From Nicotiana tabacum (taxonomy: Eukaryota > Streptophyta > Magnoliopsida > Solanales > Solanaceae), in NCBI RefSeq assembly GCF_000715075.1, contig NC_134082.1:137566948-137630947 (forward strand): DNA of 64,000 bases, in the 5' to 3' direction. The notes beneath the pieces were generated by a model. It did no database searches. It was not told where the DNA came from and saw only the letters and a list, made by a program, of their open reading frames with translations. Position numbers and translations under genes: made by a program. Position 1 is the stretch's first letter. Every line of letters begins with the position of its first letter. Below are positions 43,097-55,131 of the stretch, piece after piece.

Positions 43097-44564
43097 TGAT
43101 CGGTTCCAACCCTACACCACTATAAAGTAGCAAGAGCGGTCGATGCAGCTTTTACTTGAAAGGTCGGGATAGAATCCACAAAGAGCTAAGATATGTTTGG
43201 AATTGGGTTCCTATCTAATATAGCAATGTGTGTTGTTCTTAATTGCACTTCCAACCATTCTTTCTTTGTTTACTATTCTACTTTAATACTAATGATGCAG
43301 GAAAATAAGCTAAGTATGGTAATTTTTTGTAAGGTTTTCTTAATTGGTCTAAAGGCACTAGGGAAGTGACTTGGACCTAGGTGAGTATCTAACGGATCTA
43401 AAACTTAGGGAAAATTTATTATAATTGGGATCTTGATATATCCATTGCACATAACTACTCATTCTATACCTCTCGGTAGTTTGAGTGACTTTGCCCTAAT
43501 TGGCTTTCTCAAGCCCAATTAGGTGTTCAAACAATGCAAGCAAAATTGGTTCTAGTCGGGTATTACTATCTCTAGATTTAACCCTTTAATTGGTGCTATC
43601 AATCTCTTGAATGCACCCCAATTCGTTGTTGGCCTGAATCTCCTAGACTTAGTCTCTCTTTCTCAAGAAGAGCCTAAGTCAAAAAGGCACAAATCAGTGT
43701 TTGCAACCACCAATTCAACATTTAAAGCATAAATCAAGCCAAATATCATTCACCCATAAACATTTAAGCCCTAAAATTGAAGACCCATTAAATATCCACA
43801 CTAGGGTTGAGCCAAAACCCTAGCTAATGGGTTTAGCTACTCATAATCAAAGAAGAAATCAAAGATTGAGATGAAATATAAGCCATAAAAAGTAATTACA
43901 AGATTAAAATATAAGTTTAATTGCTAAAGATGTTCTAAAATTACTCAAAAAGGTAAAAAAAAAAAAGGCAGTTCACGTGATCTACAAAACAACAGATGAC
44001 CTAAAAATCTAAAAAAGAATTATTTATACACAACTAAATTTTTCAGACAAAAATGCCCCTACGGAGGTACCGCTGATAGCGGAAAATGGATCGCTACAAT
44101 TCTATGACTACCACGGTCGCGCAAAATCTAGTATGGACCACGGTCTTCAACTTTTAGCTCCACTTTTGGTTCTCTGATTTTGGCTTTTACTGAGGGCGAT
44201 AAAATGACCGCGGCCGCTCAAAAGCCACCGTTGTCACGCAATTTCACTGCGGGCAGCGGTAACTTGTTAAGCCCATAACTATAGCTCTCTGAACCTTGCC
44301 ACCGATGAGGGCAAAGTGAAGACCGCCTTGGCGGTGGACCCTCCGCGTCCGCGTTTGTTTCTTCGCCGTCAGCGCTTTTTTGACCCAGCTTTTGAACTTG
44401 TGCAGGTTTTACTCCTTTTGAGCTGGTTATGACTTCTTTGTCTCTTTTTGACCAAACACTGCAAACAAGCACAATAAGTTAGCTTTCGAGAATACTTGTA
44501 CACACTTTTAATCCAAAACATAAGCAAAAAGGAGCATAAAATAGGCTAAAATTCCTAGTTATCA
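43097..44564 (-). repeat. 5' LTR of Athila-B
   Basis: 1468 bp, TGATCGG to TTATCA on the plus strand. The TATA box reads TGTATAAATA at 44029-44021 (minus), with dyad repeats on its upstream side (44060-44360). Confidence 0.92.
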
Positions 44565-44569
44565 CCAAG
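44565..44569. repeat. Target-site duplication CCAAG, right copy (Athila-B)
   Basis: Matches 22125-22129. Confidence 0.92.
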
Positions 44570-45484
44570 CAGAACCCGACCTTGATGCAATTTTTTATTT
44601 GCTTGAAGCTTTGAAAACTCAAAGTGACCGAAAGTTTTCCAAGAGTGCTTAAGTATTCTTAGACGATTCTTTTTCCGAGAGTAACATTTTGGCAGAATTT
44701 GAATTTTTATTTAAGGCCTTATATTTTGATTACGGACTTCAAACGTCTTTGAGTCATTTTTTACCATGGACGTAGCCTTTTGGGTTTAGGCACTACCTAT
44801 TAGGTTTTGTGCCTCCTGGATTTGATAGCACGAGATGCCCGAACTTATTTCGGATGAAAGTCCCCGAGTGGGATAGCCTTTGGGCTCGGTAGTCACCGAA
44901 TAAGGGTATTCCTTAGGCTTGGGTAGGGGTAGCCCTTGGCTCGATAGTCCCCGAATAGGGATAGCACTTAGGCTCGATGCTTTGAAAGGAAAAAATATGT
45001 AATAGCAAGGTAGGAACTTTCTTCCATTTCTGTGTGTAAAGCACATGATCAAAAGCGAGTAAAAGCTTGTATTATAGCTACGGTGGCCTATGCGGGCACG
45101 ATTCATTTGACCGTTTGGCTCTTACAATAAATCCTAACCACCATGCCTAAGCTGTTTAAGTACAAAGTTCCCTTCTTTCCTTGCTAAGAATTCTAAACCG
45201 ACTAACCCGAGGGTGATGGTCCCTAGTACTCGAGGTCGATCTAGAGAGGGCTCAGATACGTTTGATGCGACCATTGACTCCGATTTAAAACCGATCTTTA
45301 AATTTAAGTTAGCACAATACGTTGTTGCCTCATTAAAAATCTTGCCAGAAAACCCAATTGGGATAAAACCGGTTCAAGGGAAAAGAGTGCAACGCATGCT
45401 TTCAGGCCTAATAGTCATACTTTCATTGGCCATTGCCTGCAAGTGTTAGTCCAATTCATAATATTATGAAAAGGAAAATGAAAA
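44570..45484 (-). other. Tat-old noncoding region between integrase and antisense ORF
   Basis: No coding signal. At 44860-44990 there are about three imperfect copies of a 45-bp repeat with CCGAATAGGG and TTAGGCTCG, comparable in position to the tandem repeats of the nested Tat element. Confidence 0.6.
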
Positions 45485-46580
45485 CTACCTTAGCAATAGT
45501 ACCGCCTTAAGTGCGTCACATTCTAGTTGTTTAGTAGTTGTGCACAGTTTCCTGCTTCGAGTTTGTACGAGCCCTTGTCCGTAATTTCGATGACTCGATA
45601 CGGTCCTTCCCAATTCGGCCCAGCTTCTTTCATTCGGGTTCGGGGTATGCAGCGTTACTTTCCTTAGCACCAAATCCTTTATTTTGAAGTGCTAGAGGTT
45701 GGCTCAACGGTTGTAATACCTTTCTATCCACTGCTTTTGGGCGGTCAACCGTATTAGGGAGGCCTTTCGCCTTTCATCCAATAGTTCTAGGCTCGTACTC
45801 ATGGACTCACCATTTGATTCTTCGGTCACATATTGGAACCTGAGGCTTGGTTCCCCCACTTCGGCCGGTATCAATGCTTTGGCACCGTATACCAATGAAA
45901 ACGGGGTGGCTCCGGTTCTAGATTTCAAAGTTGTACGATACGCCACAAGACTTCGGGTAACATTTCCTTCCACTTTTCTTTGGCATCGGTCAGACTTTTT
46001 TCAAATTTTGGAGTATGGTCTTGTTTGTAGGATCTTCTTGTCCATTCCCGCTGGGGTAATAGGGGTGGATAGAATCCTTTTAATCTTGTGGCCTTCAAAA
46101 AACTTGCTTACCTCGCTGTCGATGAACTGCTTCCTGTTATCACACATGATTTCTACCGGTATCCTGAACTGGTATATTATATGGTCCCAAATAAAATCAA
46201 TGACTTCTTTTTCTCAGAATTTCTCAAATGCTTGAGCGTCGACCCATTTAGAAAAATAGTAAGTCATAAATAATATGAATCGAGCCTTACCAAGTGCCCA
46301 CGGTAGAGGACCGACGATGTCCATTTTCCATTTCATGAACGGCCATGGGGACAAGACCGAATGTAGTAACTCTCTAGTTGATGGATCATCGATGCGTGTC
46401 TCTCACAGCTATCGCATCTTCATACAAAGTCTTATGCATCTTTATCCATATCGATTAGTAGTAGCCGACCTTGATTATCTTCCGAACCAAAGATTCTACC
46501 CACTGATGGTTTCCGTGGGTGCCCTCGTGAACTTTTCTCAACACGTATTTGGTGTCTCCCGGCCCCAAGCATATGGAGAG
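45485..46580 (-). pseudogene. Tat-old integrase
   Basis: Zinc domain with HEGTHGNHQWVESLVRKIIK near 46540-46455, then the catalytic core (YFSKWVDA, about 46240) and C-terminal core RSLVAYRTTLKSRTGATPFS with SLVYGAKALIPAEVG (45973-45704). There are many stops and frameshifts. The reading ends near 45485 with a chromodomain-free tail. Confidence 0.85.
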
Positions 46581-47640
46581 CGGGCCATCGAATGTTCTTC
46601 TATACAAAGTACCTTCGAACATGCTGAACATGGCCACCTTCGTGTGTAGAGCTCTTGATTCTTTGGGGTCCGAGGGTAACTTCCAAGTATTTAAGTAGTT
46701 TATGTACTTGTTTCTCCAATACCAAGTTAAACTTAATGAATTTATTTCAGTGTGGACTTCTTCCACTACCGATTTCATGAGATGCACGACCGTTCCTGAG
46801 TTGAAGTCTTCATTATCAATGGATGACTCCAAAGCCAGAGCATCGGCCTCGCTATTTTGATCTCGAGGCACATGTTGAAGGGTCCATTCCTTGAATTGAT
46901 GCAGCCCACCTACAATTTGTCTAAATACGTTTGTATTCGTTCTTCTTTTACTATGAATGTCCCATTAACTTGATTTACCACAAGGAGGGAGTCGCATTTA
47001 GCTTCGACCACCTCAGCGCCAAGGCTTTTAGCCAATTCAAGACCTGTAATCATGGCCTCATACTCGACCTCATTGTTATTCAATTTCACAGCTTGAATAG
47101 ATTTCCTAACTATGTTGCTCGTAGGGGGCTTCAACATGATTCTGAGTTCAGACCCCTTTGCATTTAAGGCACCTTCTGTAAAGAGAGTCCTAATTCCCTA
47201 GGAAGTCCTCGAGGTTAATAACAATTCCTTTTCGACTTCGGGTATTAAGGCCGGCATAAAATCGACCACGAAGTCTGCCAAATTTTATGATTTAATTGCG
47301 GTTCGGGGTTGATATTTGATATCATACTTGCTAATTTCTACGGCCCAAGAGCTCGGGCTTATGCATTATGTTCCTTAATGGGTAAGAAGTTACGACGCAT
47401 ATGAGGTGACATTGAAAGTACGGTTTCAACTTTCTGAAGGCGCTTAGCAAAGCGAGCGCTAATTTTTCTAGGCGAGGATACCTTGTTTCGGCCTCGCCTA
47501 TAGTTATACTAACATAATATATAGGAATATGCGTACTTCTTCTTCCCGAACTAGGACTCTACTTACCGCCACTTTGGATACCACCAAATAAAGGTACAAT
47601 TGTTCATCCGCCTTTGGAGTATGGAGTAGGGTGGATTTGA
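46581..47640 (-). pseudogene. Tat-old RNase H
   Basis: VEYEAMITGLELAKSLGAE (47137-46910) contains the catalytic Glu, and AKCDSLLVVNQVNG the following Asp. DQNSEADALALES at 46871 is the C-terminal motif of this RNase H. The upstream half is strongly decayed. Confidence 0.82.
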
Positions 47641-48337
47641 AATGTCTTTTGAGTTCTCCCAGGGCTTACTAGCACTTCGGGGTCCAAGAGAAGTTATTCT
47701 TCTTCTTCAATAGTAAGAAGAATTGATGGCTCTTGTCTGATGACCTCGATATGAACCCTCTCAGGGCGGCTATACGCCCAGTTAGCCTCTGAATGGCCTT
47801 AACACTATCCTCCATGGTGATGTCTTTTATGGCTTTAATTTTATCGATCCATCGGTTGGACACCATGAATCCAAGGAACTTTCTAGATCTGACCCCGAAT
47901 ACACACTTCTCAAGGTTCAGTTTCATATTATATTTCTTCAATACGTCGAAGGTTTCCTACAAATGTTTCAAATGGTCCTTTGCTCACAGGGACTTAACTA
48001 ACATGTCACCAATATAAACTTCCATTGATTTTCCTATTTGTTCTTCGAACATTCGATTTACTAGGAGTTGATAAGTGGCACCAGTGTTCTTTAGTCCGAA
48101 CAGTATTACGTTGTAACAGTAGGTGCCGAACTTAGTGATAAAGGAGGTCTTTTCTTGATCACCCAGGTCCAAACTCAGCCTATGAGTGGTTATCTTCAGC
48201 AGGATCCCTATCATATCAAGATGGGACCAGGGAAAACATGTCATGTTAGTTTTAAGGAAACTAAGGAGTTTTGTCCTAAGCTCAGAGGTTAACCCCGTGC
48301 CTAGGTATACCTTTTGATCCAGTAGGTGTTCGATCAA
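47641..48337 (-). pseudogene. Tat-old reverse transcriptase with internal deletion
   Basis: 48337-47984 begins in the pre-RT linker (FPWSHLDMIGI), then runs within a few residues into DQEKTSFITKFGTYCYNV. The N-terminal fingers and the first catalytic Asp region are missing. The catalytic box reads VYIGDMLVKS, so one of the two Asp residues is Gly. 47941-47669 is the connection with KYNMKLNLEKCVFGVRSRKF. Confidence 0.85.
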
Positions 48338-48399
48338 TGTAACTTGTTCCAGCTCTTCGACTATAGATTTGGTGGCATCGGTATCATCAGGAGCTATAA

Positions 48400-48906
48400 A
48401 CGATCTAGGAACTCCATAATCATCTTCTTCATCACTTCTTGTCCGACCGGGATCGGCACCGATGATTGCTATTTGATTTTAGCCTTTCTGGTCGAATCCT
48501 TGCCTTTCATCGTCGGGGTGGTGGGTACTGGGATTACTTTATCGACTATGAACATTTCCATCGTGGCTGGTTGTTTTCCGTACAGTGTCTTGATTCCCCC
48601 CGGTGTAGGGAATTTTAAAACTTGTTGCAGGGTCGAAGGTACTGCCCTTATGTTGTGAACCCACAGCCTTCTAAATAGAGCATTATATCTCATATCCCCT
48701 TCGATCATATAGAATTTTGTTTTGTGGATGGTTTTGGCTATGGTCGCCGTTAGGGTTATCTCACCTTTAGTAGTTTCGCATACCATGTTGAACTCGTTCA
48801 ACACCTGAACTGTTGGTACTATCTGGTCTTGGAGACCTAACTGTTCTACGACCCTCGATCTGATGATGTTGGCTGAGATACCTGGATAAATCAACACACA
48901 CTTCAT
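48400..48906 (-). pseudogene. Tat-old aspartic protease, catalytic Asp lost
   Basis: 48906-48469 covers the protease. The active-site region reads VLIYPGISANII, where Tat elements have an Asp-Pro-Gly-Ser type motif, so the catalytic Asp is Tyr. The rest (VVEQLGLQ, FYMIEGDMRYNALF) is well kept. Confidence 0.82.
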
Positions 48907-49099
48907 TCGATATTTATTTATAAGTACTGATATTACCAGTGCATCGTTGTGTGGTTGTACGATGCCTTCGACGTCCTTATCATTGAACGAAATGGTTCCT
49001 TTAGAGATGTAATCTCGAGTTCATTTTTCACTTGTGATGATACCTGAGTGCGCTTTAGTATGGGTCCTTGTGGGACATCGACCCCTCCAACAATCATGT

Positions 49100-50773
49100 T
49101 GATAACGTGTTGTGGTTCCTCCTATTCTATTTTCTTGTTGGAGTCCTGTTCCTGAAGTGAGTTTTGGCTCGATCACTCAAAAATTCCCGGAGATCCCTGA
49201 TATTGAATAACCGGGCCACCTCTTCTCTTAACTGTCCACAGTCCTCGGTTTTATGGCCATGAGTACCGTGATACTTACACACTGGGTTAGGGTCCCTTTG
49301 GGCAGGGTCAGACAATAAGGGTCAAGGCCACTTGGTGTCTTTGATGCGCCCGATAGCGGATATGATGCTGGCAGCATCGACGCTGAAATTATATTCCGAC
49401 AACCTTGGTGCCTCCCTGGCCCCGAGCAACCTGTCGAAGTCATTTTTACTCATAAGTACCCTGCTACTTTGACCTCGATCATTTCCCTTTTCGATCCTCG
49501 CAGGGTTACACCCAGATCTGTTACCCCTTCGATCTCTGTTATATGGTTGATATCGATCTCTGTTTGGTCTTGGCTCTCTTAGATCTATCGTTGACATTGA
49601 TGGGATAAACGAACCCGGAGAGGGCCCTAAGCTGATCGTCCTTGACCCTAATTTTTGATTGGTACATGTTATGGACATCGATCCAAGTTATCGCCGGGTA
49701 TTCTATCAGATTCTGTTTCAACTACTGCGAAGCTAAGGAGCTTCGGGGGGTTGATTCCTTGATTAAACGCTTGAACGGCCCAATCATTCGCAACCGGAGG
49801 CAGATCCATCTGTTCCATTTGGAATCTCGAGACGAATTCCCTGAGCATCTTGTTATCTCTTTGTTTACCTTGAATTGATCTGATTTTCTGGTTTCAACTT
49901 TGATAGCCCTGGCGTGCGTTTTCACAAGGCATATTCAAGTATAGCAAATGAATCAATATAATTTAGGGGTAAATTATGATACCATATCATTACTCTCTTT
50001 GATAGGGTTTCCACGCACTTTTTCAGCAAAACCAACTCGATTTTATCATCTTCTAAGTCGTTTCCCTTGATTGCACATGTGTAGGAGGTCACGTGCTCAT
50101 TTAGATTTGTGGTCCTGTTACACTTCGAAATATCGGGCATACGGAATTTCTTTGAGATTGGCTTCGGAGCCGCGCTCAGAGGGAAAGGTTTTTGGACAAA
50201 TTTCTTGGAGTCTAGGCCCTTCAATATCGGGGGAGCTCCTGGGATTTGATCAACTCTAGAGTTGTAGGTCTCCACTTTCATGTCGTTGGCCTCAATTTTC
50301 TTCTCCCTTGATTCCACCCGCTTTGTTAGTTCCTTGAGCATCTTAATTATCTCGGGGTTGGTCCCGGTCTCAGCTTCACCCGGCCTTTTCGTGACTTGCT
50401 CGTTCCTTCGCGTGTTTTCCCCAAATTTTTTGGGTTCAATTCTATTGGGGGCGCGGCTTTGATTCTACAGTTGTGCTATCGCCTCTTGTTGCGCTTGCAA
50501 CATTTCAAAGATTACCCTTAGATTGATTCTGTTGCCCTCACCTTCGGGCGTACCTCGAGTCGTTAGTCGGGCTCCTTCGTGAACGTTATTCTCAGGATCG
50601 GTCGGCAGGTTGGTGTCGATGGCTACATGTGAGTTGGCATTGACTGGGTCTGCAATTGGGACTCTGTTGGGATCAGCAGGAGGCAACTCATTTCTAGGTG
50701 CTACATTATGGTTTTCGCCATGGTGGCCAGACTCAATGTCAGCGTTAAAGTGAGAAGACTGAGAGTTTGACAT
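49100..50773 (-). pseudogene. Tat-old gag
   Basis: Starts at ATG 50773 (MSNSQSSHF), with an N-terminal hydrophilic region ending INLRVIFEMLQAQQ, a stop, then capsid-like DLEDDKIELVLLKKCVETLS (50341-49922), Arg-rich DRYQPYNRDRRGNRSG (49678-49322) and a zinc-knuckle segment CKYHGTHGHKTEDC (49315-49127). The knuckle is intact, unlike that of the nested Tat element. Several stops and frameshifts separate the pieces. Confidence 0.85.
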
Positions 50774-50867
50774 CCTTAGGTAGATCTGAAATTACAATCT
50801 CAAAAAACAAGCGTAAAATATAGTGCGTTATGGAAATTTGTATCAAACTACCACTATTATCATTAGC

Positions 50868-50886
50868 CTCATGGTGAGCGACAAAC
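50868..50886 (-). other. Decayed tRNA-Lys primer-binding site of Tat-old
   Basis: Minus strand reads TGTCGCTCACCATGAGGCT where the nested Tat element has TGGCGCCCACCGTGGGGCT. Most of the four differences are C-to-T or G-to-A. Confidence 0.75.
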
Positions 50887-51557
50887 TGTTTACTCTTAAA
50901 AACAGACAACAATTGAATTTATATGTGGTTTTGAGGATAGGTGGACTAATTCAATACAAGTGATTAATGTCGTTAGATAAGCAAATAAAGGACAAAATAA
51001 CTAGCCAAACCAATGATGATAATGAGTCCGGGCTCGGTTAAAAGCTTAACAAGAAACGTGCCCTTGGTTCCGAGCCAACACGTATGAAGAACTTATGAAC
51101 AAAAGCAAGAACTTTGAATAACTTTTAGAAATAGAGAAAACAAATGTATATTGCCTTGATATGCGTGTTACCATGTGCCTAATGAATAGTTAGCTTCCCC
51201 TTTATATAGTGGGGGATTTTTACCCAAGTACAATTCTAAAAAGGTAAAAATCTTTCTTTTCACTAATTACTAATCTACCATTGATACGGGCCGAAATTCA
51301 CGTCGTGATATTCGGTTGGGCGCATATATCATGGCCCTTTGTTAATCGTGTGCGGTCGTTTGGCAATGTTTCCGAGGTCTCCTTAATCAAATCTGGTCCA
51401 GGGTCACGATTTCGATGGCTCCGGGGATAGTGTTTAGTTAGAGCTTTGATACGGGCGACTCTCGACTTCAATCTCGATTACACGCAGTTATGTCCTCTCT
51501 TCGTTCGCCCTACCGAAAAATCGAGATACTCATTACCTCCGGTTTTACCCGTATACA
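50887..51557 (-). repeat. 5' LTR of Tat-old
   Basis: 671 bp. On the minus strand it starts TGTATACGGGTAAAACCGG, similar to TGTATGCGGCGAAATCAGAG of the nested Tat LTR, and ends GTAAACA. TATA (CTATATAAAGGGG on the minus strand) near 51198-51210. The following five bases TTCTT (51558-51562) should be the TSD, but the other copy is outside the window. Confidence 0.8.
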
Positions 51558-51639
51558 TTCTTAATAAATCCCCGGTGCCAAAGTGATTCATATGTGCACA
51601 CATATTTGTGTTGTCTATTGTGTTCGTAACAGAAAATTA

Positions 51640-52150
51640 AACCGGAATAAACAGATATTCCAAGTTCATAAAATTTGTTGTATATTTTTAAGAAATTTAA
51701 TCTCCTTACACTACTTGAGGTATTGAATTTTTTTTCTCCTTAAATAAAACGATATTTACTTTTTTGGAATAGTGGTACTTCAAATTCCAGCAAACATTAA
51801 ACCCCAAGGCAAGATTAAATCACACTGTACGGACTTTGTTTTGTATTTGAGAAACATACCGAAGAGTTAAAAAAAAAATATTGATATGAAATCTGAGGCC
51901 AGGGCTCTATATTACGGCCAACGAAAAGGTGAGATGAAAAATTGCAATTCAAATTAGGTGTTTATCTGGCTCCTTTTCGAGGAAAAACCAATTAGTGACT
52001 TTATTAAAATCACAAAATAATAAAAAAATTATTGGTCTAAAAATTAACTAATCAATCATTTGATGAAATTTGAATTCGAGCCGAGCGATAATAATAGCGC
52101 GAAGACTTGCCTTCTTCTCAAGCCTTTTAAGTTAGTGTAGAAATGCCTTT
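51640..52150. repeat. LTR-like dispersed repeat, copy 1
   Basis: Related, in the same orientation, to 55920-56545: shared AAGGAATTTAATC-type segment, GGTACTTCAAA, AAATCACAC, then TGGTC-AAAAATTAA, AATCAATC and GAGCGA-GCGCGAAGACTTGC. It is probably a fragment of a copia-type LTR on the minus strand; no internal coding region remains. Confidence 0.5.
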
Positions 52151-53075
52151 CAATGTAGATCCAACACAACTATCTTCTCTTTCTTCCATATGGAATAACA
52201 TTCCTTCATTTCTATTTATCTGAAATGTAATTTACTAATCAAGAACTGTAAGTTGAAAAATAACGTAGCCTTAAGCAAATAGATAAGGGTTGACATTAGT
52301 GCATAAATATCAAAATGTATGTATGTATGTCTTATACTGTATTAGGTCAAATAATTAATGGGGTTCAATGAATGATCATAAAATCAATCGTAGGTTGTTA
52401 GGCTGTTAATAGTCAAGTTCTGCTGAAAATGGCCACTTTGATAGAAATGTAAAGAAAACCATAGAGTAATATTAGGAAAAGAAAAATGTCGGAAGGGAAA
52501 GTGCCACTTTAAGTGATTCAAGTTCGTTGGACCTAAAGATGTAGGTTTGATTACCTTTTAAGTGGAACCCCTCTGGCTTTAATTTCCCACCCCTGGTTTA
52601 TGCTCGTAATTAGTATATTACAAATTTCTAACAAAATAATCATGTTATAACATGTCATTTCATTTTCTGTCAACTATAATGTATAGTGTAAAGATAATTA
52701 AACACGCTACAATGATTTGTCACTAATTAAGAATCTGCGGTTTCGTATGGGGATAAATATATTCTTTCTGGAATGTTCTCCATTAAAAAAATATTATTTC
52801 ATACTTGTTCACCTTAAATTGCTGAAAACATTGTTTTCAAAAAAAATATTTCTAATCAAAAGGAGAAAAGTAATTTTCATTACTTGAGGTCGGAATTTAT
52901 TTTCCTTTATAGTTATTTCAATATATAATACTTAGATACTATTATAGTCTTTAATAATAAAAAGCACCTACCCCCATCTTGTAATTAGGAACATATACTT
53001 TCACCTATCTTTTAATAATTTTCTCCAAATATTTTATCGAGTGTGTCTAACACCAAACTTTTCACCGAATGGAAA
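52151..53075. other. AT-rich intergenic DNA, possible SINE relic
   Basis: No gene seen. At 52495-52620 a stretch with AAGTGATTCAAGTTCG and GGTTTGATTACC resembles decayed tRNA-derived promoter boxes (the second is close to box B, GGTTCGATTCC). This is only suggestive. A short (TGTA)n run lies near 52315. Confidence 0.35.
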
Positions 53076-53222
53076 TGTATATTAGATGATGAAAAGTTTG
53101 GTGTTTAAATTTTTTTTCCGTAAAAGTGAGGTGTGTAAAAAAGATTTGACTGTATATTAGATGATGAAAAGTTTGGTGTTTAAATTTTTTTCCGTGAAAG
53201 TGAGTGTGTAAAAAAGATTTGA
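53076..53222 (+). repeat. 75-bp tandem duplication
   Basis: TGTATATTAGATGATGAAAA starts at 53076 and 53151. Each unit ends in AAAAAAGATTTGACT. Confidence 0.85.
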
Positions 53223-53829
53223 CTACTAGCACATGGCTAAACTAGGGATGAACCTATAACCAATGAACAACTAACCTTTTAAAGTTAAACAAGGATAGCA
53301 TATGGGTTGACATTGCAGATGGTGTTGGATTAAAGACAAGTCAACACCACAGACTAGGGCACTAATAAATATGAATTATTATGATTATGATTTTCAACAT
53401 ATAAAATCATTTGTACACAAGCATAGAGACCCCTGTTTTTGCCAATTTGATTCATGTTTCAACTTATAGAAACGATGGATGGACAATTTCATAGCAAGTA
53501 TAGGACCACCACGTTAGATAGTCAGAAATCATCCTACAGCCAAAGGACATCAATCATCAATATTAAAAATATATAGTAAAGTGACAGCACTATTTTATTA
53601 ATGTCAGTCTCATTCATCTCATGGCCATAAGTCATAGTCAAAGGCTCCAAAAGGGGTCTCTTCCTTAATTCTTTGAGGAGTTTTAATTTTGATACAATTC
53701 TAAATTTATTTCCAAGAACCCATAATAGCATAAGAAAAGTACTATATCCTAGAGTTTATAAGCTACTTTATTCTCTTTGTGTTAATGTAATTAATGAGCT
53801 AATAATGAGCCACGATTAAACTAAGACTA
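53223..53829. other. AT-rich intergenic DNA
   Basis: I see no gene, RNA or repeat here. The 65-codon minus-strand frame at 53534-53731 has no recognisable features. Confidence 0.5.
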
Positions 53830-54075
53830 TTCCCTTCGATCCACTTTAATTAATTTTTAGCCTTTTTTTAATGGTCCGCAATATTTGATTTTTTCTAATA
53901 TCAAGAAGGAATTAACTTTTTTTTTTTCAAAGTTGCCCTTGGAGTAATGAGCATAGGTATTTGTTATATTTTCAACAGACAAATTAAGATTAATATGGTT
54001 AATTTTATTGTTAATTAATGCTAAACGATAAATTCCTTAATATGTGTGAAATTAATTAAAATGGACCGGAGGGAA
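53830..54075. mobile_element. Stowaway-like MITE
   Basis: Terminal inverted repeats: left TTCCCTTCGATCCACTTTAA; right end, reverse-complemented, TTCCCTCCGGTCCATTTTAA. TTCCCTCCG with AT-rich interior and TA at the left border (53828-53829) fits Stowaway (Tc1/mariner-derived). About 246 bp, no ORF. Confidence 0.7.
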
Positions 54076-54692
54076 AATTACAAGACTGGCTGTAATTTCA
54101 ACATATTTGCTTTTGTTTATTCTCGTTAAGGAAAGTGAAAGTAGTTTTCTTATACAACAGCTCCATTCTTGATTAAAACAAAATAAAAATTTGAGTTTTT
54201 TCTATAATGTTTCTTTATAATACTTCATTAGTCATACTAACACTGTAGCAATTCTATGCATCTGAATTTCCTTTTAAGGAAAACAATCTTAAAATAGTTA
54301 TCAAGATTCTATTTTCTGTAATTAGAATGAATGACACCGGATCTAACTTCACTCTTTCTTTTATCAATTCTTATTATGAGAGGATGGTAACGTACACGTT
54401 GGGACACAAACTATATCACCTAGGATTGAACAATTGCAACTAGGCTGTACTAAAGGAAAAGCACTGAGAGTGAAATGACTCAAACTAATGTACTGCAGTT
54501 TTCAACCTTTACTTTTTCTTATAGCGGCAATTTTCGACTTTGATATGGATTTGACCCTAAACGTTTTCCGACTTGTGAGATGATGTGAACCAACTTGGAG
54601 TTCTCTTGCTTGGTTATCAATATACTGTCTAAAAGTTTTAAGTTATTCGCCAGAAACTTATTTATTTTATCGTATTAATATGCCTACTTACA
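54076..54692. other. Intergenic DNA
   Basis: Nothing recognised on either strand. Confidence 0.5.
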
Positions 54693-55131
54693 GCTTGTTT
54701 GGATGGTTGTTTCCTATTGTATTTTGCCTTATTGTCACTTTAAATGTAATTTTTGGTCTAAATGTTATTATATCGCATCATTAAATTCGTCGTTATGTAA
54801 CGACAAAAAGTGCATTATTGTAACGAGCTATTTGGTGTGGTCGCGTCATTATCTTGCTTTTTTATTTCATCTTGCCCTTTTTCTATTATTAAATAATCCT
54901 ATTTTATCCTTTATTCTACTTTTTTTATATATAATAATTCTACCATGTATCATAATTTTTCTTTGTAATATTGCAAGTTTATTCTCCATATTGCTAGCGC
55001 ATGACATCATGAAACGACGACAAACAATACAATCTATATATACATTGTGTATTCATCAAACAATACAATTAAAATAGTATAATACTATATGATACATTAT
55101 GAAATGACACGTAACAACCCTCCAAACAAGC
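54693..55131. mobile_element. MITE of 439 bp, probably hAT- or Mutator-derived
   Basis: Ends GCTTGTTTGGATGGTTGTT and, reverse-complemented at the right, GCTTGTTTGGAGGGTTGTT: a clear inverted repeat of at least 19 bases with one mismatch. Flanks share TTACA but I could not fix a perfect target duplication, so the superfamily is open. The 124-codon frame at 54703-55077 lies wholly inside and looks accidental. Confidence 0.75.

Larger units (their letters stand above)
22130..44564 (-). mobile_element. Athila-type Ty3 retrotransposon (Athila-B), complete ends, with nested copia
   Basis: Minus-strand element bounded by CCAAG duplications: 5' LTR 43097-44564, PBS 43071-43091, gag, protease, RT, RNase H, integrase (to about 37383), post-pol leader and ORF, PPT 23577-23590, 3' LTR 22130-23576. 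A Sirevirus-like element (27303-35954) sits in the post-pol ORF. Without it Athila-B is about 13.8 kb. Its pol is less broken than that of Athila-A but still has stops and frameshifts. Confidence 0.93.
21209..51557 (-). mobile_element. Tat-type Ty3 retrotransposon (Tat-old), host of the nest, 3' end outside window
   Basis: Minus-strand element. From right to left: 5' LTR (50887-51557), PBS relic, gag, protease, RT, RNase H, integrase (to 45485), then a junction where Athila-B was inserted (44565/22129), then its antisense ORF (plus strand, 21209-21912). Athila-A cuts that ORF on the left and the remainder with the 3' LTR lies beyond position 1. It contains two catalytic-site losses and a deletion in RT, fitting an old, long-dead copy. 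Confidence 0.85.

Noticed and set aside
52495..52620. tRNA gene or intact SINE
   Set aside because: Only loose similarity to the internal promoter boxes; no cloverleaf could be drawn, so it is left as a possible relic.
54703..55077. 124-codon hydrophobic plus-strand frame
   Set aside because: Wholly within a MITE with clear inverted ends; composition-driven.
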